Shown: positions 21,290 to 25,944 of the stretch, in pieces
Layout: each line of letters opens with the position of its first letter
Numbering within the stretch: the stretch's first letter is position 1
Virus record (IMG/VR): IMGVR_UViG_3300032286_000709
Coordinates: 1-25,944 of that record
Reading direction: 5' to 3' (one strand)
Origin: a virus
DNA: 25,944 bases
Notes under the pieces: model-generated
Database searches by the model: none
What the model was told of the DNA's origin: nothing
What the model saw: only the letters and a program-made list of their open reading frames with translations
Made by a program: the position numbers and the translations under genes

Positions 21290-21382
21290 ATGCAAATCCT
21301 CACAACCTTAATTCAAATCGTGTTTCCTGTGATCGCCGTTGCGCTTGCCGTTGCGTCGATCGGATGGATCCGCAACTGGTAA
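21290..21382 (+). CDS. 30-residue single-pass membrane protein
   Basis: ATG 21290 opens a 30-residue frame that is nearly all hydrophobic (LIQIVFPVIAVALAVASIGW), with a short IRNW end. The start follows AAAAACAAA and lies 11 nt after the hairpin at 21245-21278. One membrane helix is likely. Such tiny proteins in phage early operons may affect holins, transport or superinfection. It is short, so its reality rests on membrane-like composition and position. Confidence 0.4.
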   Translation: MQILTTLIQIVFPVIAVALAVASIGWIRNW

Positions 21383-21387
21383 CCTAC

Positions 21388-22155
21388 ATGCCACCCATCA
21401 TCGCAACCGCAAAGGCCGAGTCGTCACACTACTACATGGCGACCGGCGAATTATGCCACGGCGACCTGCGCTCTGCCCGCAAGGTCGGAGCGTACCCGTC
21501 CGTCACCACCATCCTGGCAGCAGCCGGCCCCAGCAAGACCGGGCTGATGAACTGGAAAGAGGAGCAGGCGATCGCCGCTGCCCTTTCACTGCCAAGGAAC
21601 GATGGCGAATCTTTGGCCGACTTCGCCAAGCGCGTCGTGTTGGACAGCCGAAAGGAAGTGGAGGCGGCGGCCGCCCGCGGGACGCATATTCATTCCCTGG
21701 CTGAAATCCTGATCAACGGCGAGGAGCCGGGTGAGCTGGTCAACGGATACGAAACCCACTTTGAGTCGCTAAAGGAATGGCATTCATGCTGCGTGACCAA
21801 AGTACACGCAAGCGAATCGGTCATGGTGAACGAGGCTGAAGGATACGCAGGCCGAGTGGATCTGATCGCCGACATTCATGGCGTGATTGAAGTGGTGGAT
21901 TTTAAAACAAGGAAACTAAAAGACAAAAAAACGCCTGCCTATGAAACAGATATTTTACAGCTCAGCGCCTACGCATACGCATTTACGGACGAAGGCATGG
22001 CCTGTCGGAATATTCTGATCGATCCGGTCACCGGACAACTGGCCGAGGTGCGTTACACGGCCGAGCAGGTGCACAAAGCATTTGAGGCGTTCACGTCCAT
22101 TTGCAAGGTCTGGCGGTGGCTAAAGAAGTACGACCCGCGGGGAAGTGCGAAATGA
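21388..22155 (+). CDS. RecB/Cas4-like PD-(D/E)xK exonuclease
   Basis: The reading frame has the nuclease signature YAGRVDLIADIHGVIEVVDF-KTR. D158 lies in the RVDLIA strand and D171-x-K173 is the DxK of the core, followed by a Q-L-x-x-Y helix (QLSAYAYA). Conserved HIH near residue 100 and E149 complete the site. Numbering is from ATG 21388 (255 residues). ATG 21364 (263 residues) is in frame but lies inside the membrane-protein gene. Enzymes of this kind degrade DNA ends for recombination (PD-(D/E)xK, RecB-like). It lies next to an SSB-like gene, which suggests a phage recombination module. Confidence 0.75.
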   Translation: MPPIIATAKAESSHYYMATGELCHGDLRSARKVGAYPSVTTILAAAGPSKTGLMNWKEEQAIAAALSLPRNDGESLADFAKRVVLDSRKEVEAAAARGTHIHSLAEILINGEEPGELVNGYETHFESLKEWHSCCVTKVHASESVMVNEAEGYAGRVDLIADIHGVIEVVDFKTRKLKDKKTPAYETDILQLSAYAYAFTDEGMACRNILIDPVTGQLAEVRYTAEQVHKAFEAFTSICKVWRWLKKYDPRGSAK

Positions 22156-22304
22156 TTCAAATCCTCCCCGACCAAACGACGCACGAACAACTCCTGAACC
22201 GCGTTCGATCGCTGGCCCGTGAACTGGCCGAGGCGAAGGCAGCGCTGGCCGCCGCTGAAACACGCGAGAACGTACTGATCGACCGGATCCGGGAGGGACT
22301 GTGA
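22152..22304 (+). CDS. Small coiled-coil protein
   Basis: This 50-residue protein starts in the ATGA overlap with the exonuclease gene. It is almost entirely a heptad helix (QLLNRVRSLARELAEAKAAL), ending IREGL. It is probably an oligomeric adaptor. Its stop overlaps the next GTG by 4 nt. No family is recognised. Confidence 0.5.
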   Translation: MIQILPDQTTHEQLLNRVRSLARELAEAKAALAAAETRENVLIDRIREGL

Positions 22305-22723
22305 GAGCGCTGCTGTCCATTCTCGCCATTCTTGGGATCACGTCCGGGCAGGCATCCAACCTTATGGTCGATTGCAGACCGGAGGCCAAGCGGATTGACG
22401 TGAAGAAAATCAAAGTCCGCATCACTGGGTATTGGCCAGGTGAGGACGAGTGGTCGAGTCGCTTTCAGTCGAGCACCGGGACACGACTGCGTGCTGGCCG
22501 TCACTGCGCCGTTGATCCAGACATCATTCCGCTGTGGTCGAAGATTAAGATCCTGAACGGAAAGCGGGAGTGGGTGGCGGTGGATACTGGCACTGCGGTC
22601 AAAAGCAAAAAGGCCAGTGGGGGAAAGCTGCCGGTGATCGACGTGTTTGCCGCCAGTGAGGCGCAATTCAATGCGATGCGGTTGCCCAGGGTGGCAACGG
22701 TGGAAGTGACTCGTGCGAACTAA
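22301..22723 (+). CDS. Secreted 3D-domain (double-psi beta-barrel) protein
   Basis: This 140-residue protein has an N-terminal signal peptide (ALLSILAILGITSGQA). Its body has the three spaced aspartates of the 3D domain: AVDPDIIPLWSKI (D72), VAVDTGTAV (D95) and VIDVF (D114), within a compact beta barrel related to MltA and RlpA lytic transglycosylases. It would act in the periplasm or at the envelope. It sits in the early operon, far from the lysis genes, and may help with DNA entry, peptidoglycan changes or blocking of superinfection. Confidence 0.68.
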   Translation: MRALLSILAILGITSGQASNLMVDCRPEAKRIDVKKIKVRITGYWPGEDEWSSRFQSSTGTRLRAGRHCAVDPDIIPLWSKIKILNGKREWVAVDTGTAVKSKKASGGKLPVIDVFAASEAQFNAMRLPRVATVEVTRAN

Positions 22724-22994
22724 AAAAGCGACATTGATGAGCGCCAGGATGAGGGCGCTGCGTAAAGGTGATACAAGGCCGACACTCCGGCGCCTTGGCG
22801 TAATAGCGACAAAACTGCGTCACGATCTTTGCTTGCCAAGCACGTTTCGCCTCGGGGCCGAGCTCGAATGTAGCTACAAAACGATCCAGCGGGACATCGA
22901 TCTGCTGCGTGACTTTTTTGGATACCCGCTGGAATACGACCGAACAAAATACATCTACAAGCTGGCCGGGCCGCTGCCGGAGGCCGTGCTGTGA
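22713..22994 (+). CDS. HTH transcriptional regulator (DeoR/WYL-type N-terminus only)
   Basis: This 93-residue protein has a basic N-terminus and an HTH: FRLGAELECSYKTIQRDIDL, followed by a wing (YPLEYDRTKYIYKL). The pattern of F-x-L-A-x-E-L-x-x-S-x-x-T-I-x-R-D-I is the HTH_11 family usually fused to a WYL or ligand domain. Here the regulatory domain is missing, leaving just the DNA-binding part. It would be a small regulator of early genes. ATG at 22737 is an alternative start. It overlaps the preceding gene by 11 nt. Confidence 0.65.
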   Translation: MRTKKATLMSARMRALRKGDTRPTLRRLGVIATKLRHDLCLPSTFRLGAELECSYKTIQRDIDLLRDFFGYPLEYDRTKYIYKLAGPLPEAVL

Positions 22995-23119
22995 CGTTGC
23001 TGGATCTGCTTTCTATGTTTTCCGCCCGCGTCATCGGTACCTACACGCCGGCTCAGTACGCCCAGCAGGTCATCATCGCCCGGAATAACCGGATGCGGTG
23101 GGGAATTGGGCAGTGGTGA
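22991..23119 (+). CDS. Small protein, unknown
   Basis: This 42-residue protein starts at a GTG overlapping the HTH stop (GTGA) and ends with a stop that overlaps the next GTG. It begins with a short hydrophobic helix (TLLDLLSMFSARVIG), then polar residues (AQQVIIARNNRMRW). Function is not recognised; the two overlaps are the main evidence that it is translated. Confidence 0.42.
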   Translation: MTLLDLLSMFSARVIGTYTPAQYAQQVIIARNNRMRWGIGQW

Positions 23120-23310
23120 GCGTAAAACGCACCACATGGCTGATCGAAATCTTGGAACGTGCCAAACGCAATCTGGCCGCCGAACAACACAAGGCCGCCG
23201 GGACGCGGTTGGATCTGGCGCTGACGATTGCCCGGGAGCTGTTGAAGCGGGCGAAGGGGTATCAAAAGCGCGACATGGATACCAAAGCCGTTGCTAAGGA
23301 AAGCAAATGA
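23116..23310 (+). CDS. Small basic helical protein
   Basis: This 64-residue protein starts at the GTG overlapping the previous stop and overlaps the primase-helicase start by 4 nt. It is helical and basic (EILERAKRNLAAEQHKAA, ELLKRAKGYQKRDMD), so it may bind DNA or act with the replication protein. No family is recognised. Confidence 0.5.
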   Translation: MSVKRTTWLIEILERAKRNLAAEQHKAAGTRLDLALTIARELLKRAKGYQKRDMDTKAVAKESK

Positions 23311-25268
23311 TCCACCAACTTCCACCGGCCGCCGTTGAAGTCATGAAGAACGGGGCCCCGGAAGGCACGCGCAACACGGAGCTGTTTAAGCTGTGCCTTC
23401 AGTGGCGCGACTCCGGTGCGTGCCAGGATGAGACGCTCACGAACGCCGAGGAATGGTGTGTGAGGAACAATCTACCGCTGAAAGAGGCTGAGGGGTGCAC
23501 AAAGTCGGCGTTCAGACAGCCGGCCCGTCAGCCCTATCAGCCGAAAGGAAAGTACCGATTGCACAACCTACAAGTGATTAAAGACGACGCACCCATCCCG
23601 GCCATGCCGCGAAGCGTGGACGAGACGCCGGTGGAGAAGTTCCTGACGGCAGCGTTTGAAGTGGGCGAGATGATCAACATAACCCGCAGCATTCGGGACG
23701 ACGACCGGGAGCGCCCGGACGGATCCGGGGAAACCCGCACCCGCGAGGAATGGCTTGAGCTGTTTAAAGGCGAAGGGCTGAAAGAATGGCAAGGGAACGC
23801 CGTTGGAGTATATGCCTCGATCAATCCGAACAACGGCAAAGGCCGCAAGTCGGAGCACGTGGTGAAATGGCGGCACTGCCTGATTGAGTTCGATGAATCG
23901 ACGATGGATGAACAGTGGAAGATTATTAAAAAGAGCGGATTGCCTACCACCTGCATCATCAAAAGCGGATCACGCAGTCTGCACGCGTGGGTACGGATCG
24001 ACGCGACGACGCAGGAGGAATTCAAGGAACGCGTCGAGTTCATTTACAATCATCTGGAGCATTCCAAGCCGGATCCGGCGAACAAGGACGCGGGGCGCTT
24101 GTCACGTTTGCCCGGGGCGATGCGGACGGCCACAGGCCAGCGGCAGGATTTGGTTGAATGCGGAACGCCTAAAATCTCATTCTTAGAATGGAAGGAGCGG
24201 ATCCTGTTTGGCGACATTCCCGAGCCGTACAAGTGGGACGACCTGCTCAATTTTAAAGAGACCGAAGATCCGACCCAGCTGCTTGGGAAGCGGTGGATCT
24301 GCCGGGGCGGATCGGCGCTGTGGGTGGGTAGCAGCGGGCTGGGTAAGTCAGTACTGTGTACGCAGGCCGCCATCACTTGGGCAATCGGTCGGGCGTTCTT
24401 TGGCATCAACCCGCACGGAAACGGGCTGAAGTCGCTGATCATTCAGGCCGAAAACGATCAGGGGGACGTGGCGGAAGCGATTCAGGGAGTTTTGAAGGCG
24501 ATGAACCTGACTGCAGGGGAGATTGAGCTGGTGAAGGCGAACGTCATAATCGTCCGAGACTGCATGTCTACCGGCGAGAAGTTTGTCGATCGTGTTCGGC
24601 GTCTTGTCGAAAAGTACAAGGTGGATCTGGTATGGGTGGATCCCCTGCTCGCGTTTATCGGCGGCGATCTATCGAGTCAGGAGACGGCCAGCGAGTTTCT
24701 TCGCACGATGCTGAACCCGCTGTCGCTGTCGGCTGGGTTTGCGTGGATGCTCATTCACCACACGCCAAAGCCCGTCCGGGAAGGCAACGGATACCAAGGC
24801 CACGACAAGGCATATAGCGGATTCGGATCGTCCGAGCTGACAAACTGGGCCCGGAGCGTTCTTACGCTTGCGCCTGCTGGCGACGATGCCGAAGGAAGGC
24901 GCATTTATCGTTTGGAGGTAACCAAACGCGGGAAGCGCTCAAACCTGTCTTTTGGAGGGATTGTGGCGCAAAAATCAGTGCAACCGCACGTCAATCTAAG
25001 CCACAGCGACGTTGGGCTGGCGTGGATTGAAGCCGGTGAAGCGGTAAAGAAGAAGCCAGGGCCGGAGCCGGACGAAGTGGACTTCAGCAAATACAAGGAA
25101 TATCCATGCGCCCGTGGGGCGTTGGAACAGTGGGTAATGAAGCAAATTGACGGGATTTCGCAGTCCACCGCCTACCGGATAGTTGGGCGGGCTGTGGATC
25201 AAAAAACCATCAAAAAACAGGCAAATGGAACCTATATTTTGGAGCAAAAAATCGATGAACCTTTTTAA
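23307..25268 (+). CDS. Primase-helicase (AEP-like primase plus RecA-like helicase)
   Basis: This 653-residue protein combines three parts. Residues 1-90 are helical. Residues about 160-285 look like an archaeo-eukaryotic primase/PrimPol-like fold (LIEFDE 192-197, SLHAW 224-228, RLSRLPG near 267). Residues 325-560 are a RecA-like motor with Walker A GSSGLGKS (341-348) and Walker B LVWVD (441-445), as in RepA/AAA_25 helicases. The C-terminal 75 residues include a helical domain (SQSTAYRIVGRAVDQKTI), possibly HTH. It would prime and unwind phage DNA. It lies directly upstream of a repeat cluster that may be the origin. Confidence 0.78.
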   Translation: MIHQLPPAAVEVMKNGAPEGTRNTELFKLCLQWRDSGACQDETLTNAEEWCVRNNLPLKEAEGCTKSAFRQPARQPYQPKGKYRLHNLQVIKDDAPIPAMPRSVDETPVEKFLTAAFEVGEMINITRSIRDDDRERPDGSGETRTREEWLELFKGEGLKEWQGNAVGVYASINPNNGKGRKSEHVVKWRHCLIEFDESTMDEQWKIIKKSGLPTTCIIKSGSRSLHAWVRIDATTQEEFKERVEFIYNHLEHSKPDPANKDAGRLSRLPGAMRTATGQRQDLVECGTPKISFLEWKERILFGDIPEPYKWDDLLNFKETEDPTQLLGKRWICRGGSALWVGSSGLGKSVLCTQAAITWAIGRAFFGINPHGNGLKSLIIQAENDQGDVAEAIQGVLKAMNLTAGEIELVKANVIIVRDCMSTGEKFVDRVRRLVEKYKVDLVWVDPLLAFIGGDLSSQETASEFLRTMLNPLSLSAGFAWMLIHHTPKPVREGNGYQGHDKAYSGFGSSELTNWARSVLTLAPAGDDAEGRRIYRLEVTKRGKRSNLSFGGIVAQKSVQPHVNLSHSDVGLAWIEAGEAVKKKPGPEPDEVDFSKYKEYPCARGALEQWVMKQIDGISQSTAYRIVGRAVDQKTIKKQANGTYILEQKIDEPF

Positions 25269-25383
25269 CCTTCAAATTAACTTGAAGGTACCTTCAAGAT
25301 CGGTTGACGGTACCACCATCAAGTTCCCCCCTTTAAGGGGGAACTTGAAGGTGAAGTCTGAAAGCGCTGAACAACTTGAAGGT
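25268..25383. repeat. AACTTGAAGGT repeat cluster; possible origin or operator
   Basis: AACTTGAAGGT occurs at 25279-25289, 25342-25352 and 25373-25383, all direct. The partial inverted copies ACCTTCAA (25268-25275) and ACCTTCAAG (25290-25298) also occur, and CTTGAAGGTACCTTCAAG (25281-25298) is a perfect 18-nt palindrome. The cluster fills the gap between the primase-helicase and an HTH gene. This is typical of replication origins (iterons) or of a multi-site operator. The last copy also supplies the GAAGG ribosome-binding sequence of the next gene, so protein binding there could block transcription of that gene, and structure there could block its translation. Confidence 0.7.
25320..25347 (+). 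terminator. Strong hairpin within the repeat cluster
   Basis: CAAGTTCCCCC (25320-25330) pairs perfectly with GGGGGAACTTG (25337-25347) around the loop CTTTAA (11 bp). No U run follows, so this is not a classical terminator. It may be a replication structure, an attenuator or a binding site sharing the repeat motif. Confidence 0.5.
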
Positions 25384-25391
25384 AGGTGCGT

Positions 25392-25865
25392 ATGATTGGG
25401 CCAGAAATCATCGAGAAAATTCCGGCTAATTTTCAGCATCCAGCGATGACCATGGATACGCTGTCTGATCTCGTTTTTGAGGCCTATTCCGAGCTCAAGA
25501 TCACGGTCACCACAAGCACGGCGTTCACCACGACTAAGGTGATCGAATACCTGATGGCGAAGGCACCGGATCACCCGGCGATGGCTAACCGAACGGACAC
25601 GCTGGGTCATGCCGTACTGAACATAGCGCTGAACAAGTCGCCGGAGTCCATGACGGCCGTGGCCAAGCGATACGGCGTGACGAAGCAGGCCATCAGCAAG
25701 CAGGTGACAGAAGTTTATGACCGGCTCGGGATCCGGTCGCGATCACAGAAAAGCGATAAGGCCAGAGAGTCCTATCGCAAGCGGGCATACAGAGTACACG
25801 CACAGCGGCGGCGTGAGGCTCCAAAATTCAACATGGCCGCAGTCAAGAAAGGCATAAAGAAATGA
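25392..25865 (+). CDS. HTH DNA-binding protein (sigma-region-4-like helix)
   Basis: This 157-residue protein starts at ATG 25392, with GAAGG 9 nt upstream inside the third direct repeat (a GTG at 25386 is in frame). Its second half has SMTAVAKRYGVTKQAISKQV and a YDRLG helix, then a basic tail (RESYRKRAYRVHAQRRREA). This is the sigma-70-region-4 or HTH-type fold used by regulators that bind promoters or origins. It follows the repeat cluster, so it may bind that cluster and control its own gene. It overlaps the next start by ATGA. Confidence 0.62.
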   Translation: MIGPEIIEKIPANFQHPAMTMDTLSDLVFEAYSELKITVTTSTAFTTTKVIEYLMAKAPDHPAMANRTDTLGHAVLNIALNKSPESMTAVAKRYGVTKQAISKQVTEVYDRLGIRSRSQKSDKARESYRKRAYRVHAQRRREAPKFNMAAVKKGIKK

Positions 25866-25944
25866 AATTAAAAGCAATCGTCACTAAACTAAACGACACA
25901 CGCGACAAGGCGCTGGAACTGGTGGGCAAGACCATCGGGCTGGC
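25862..25944 (+). CDS. Early gene, 5' end only
   Basis: ATG overlaps the previous stop (ATGA) and the frame continues out of the window. The visible 27 residues (MKLKAIVTKLNDTRDKALEL...) are helical and basic. Nothing more can be said. Confidence 0.45.
   Translation, partial: MKLKAIVTKLNDTRDKALELVGKTIGL

Noticed and set aside
1-25944. CRISPR array, insertion sequence or rRNA gene
   Set aside because: No regularly spaced repeats, no transposase-like frames with terminal repeats and no rRNA-like sequence were seen. The only repeat cluster (25268-25383) has irregular spacing.

Overview
The window is a contiguous piece of a temperate tailed bacteriophage genome (HK97-type capsid, long tail with tape measure) of a probable Gram-negative host. 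The host call rests on two predicted lipoproteins and a spanin-like nested pair in the lysis region. I cannot name the host phylum. Most neighbouring genes overlap by 4 nt (ATGA or GTGA), GTG and TTG starts are common, and classical Shine-Dalgarno boxes are often weak.

Layout. (a) 1-992: C-terminal part of the major capsid protein, a strong hairpin and a head-completion protein. (b) 995-5658: a five-gene metabolic cassette inserted between head and tail genes. It encodes a two-domain glycosyltransferase, a GT-B-like protein, the two halves of a minimal thiamine-pyrophosphate (TPP) enzyme and, between those halves, a radical SAM/SPASM-like enzyme. (c) 5676-14716: the tail module, with tail completion, tube, assembly chaperones joined by a canonical -1 slippery site (GGGAAAC at 7266-7272), tape measure, distal tail proteins, fibre and a LamG-like adhesin. 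An AT-rich island (12441-13620) encodes an unknown protein and a minimal nucleotidyltransferase. (d) 14713-16331: lysis genes, comprising a tiny lipoprotein, XhlA-like and holin-like membrane proteins, a nested spanin-like pair and an M15 peptidase endolysin. (e) 16328-17678: MazG-like protein, metallophosphoesterase and winged-helix protein. (f) 17689-19430: the lysogeny region, with two divergent ribbon-helix-helix (RHH) regulators, an excisionase-like protein, a convergently overlapping tyrosine integrase and an attP carrying the 3' end of a tRNA gene. (g) 19350-25944: rightward early genes, including a PD-(D/E)xK nuclease, an OB-fold-like protein, a RecB/Cas4-like exonuclease, a 3D-domain secreted protein, HTH regulators, a primase-helicase, a cluster of AACTTGAAGGT repeats and a further HTH protein.

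The attP lies inside continuous phage sequence, with late genes to its left and early genes to its right. The molecule is therefore the unintegrated (virion or circular) form, not an integrated prophage.

The most novel part is the 995-5658 cassette. Its gene content suggests a phage-encoded route that makes or transfers an unusual carbon unit or sugar onto a virion or host glycan. The second most interesting part is the RHH switch. The best promoter for the leftward RHH gene has a palindrome filling its -35/-10 spacer and would give a nearly leaderless mRNA. A 9-nt motif from this region recurs in the repeat array beside the primase-helicase.
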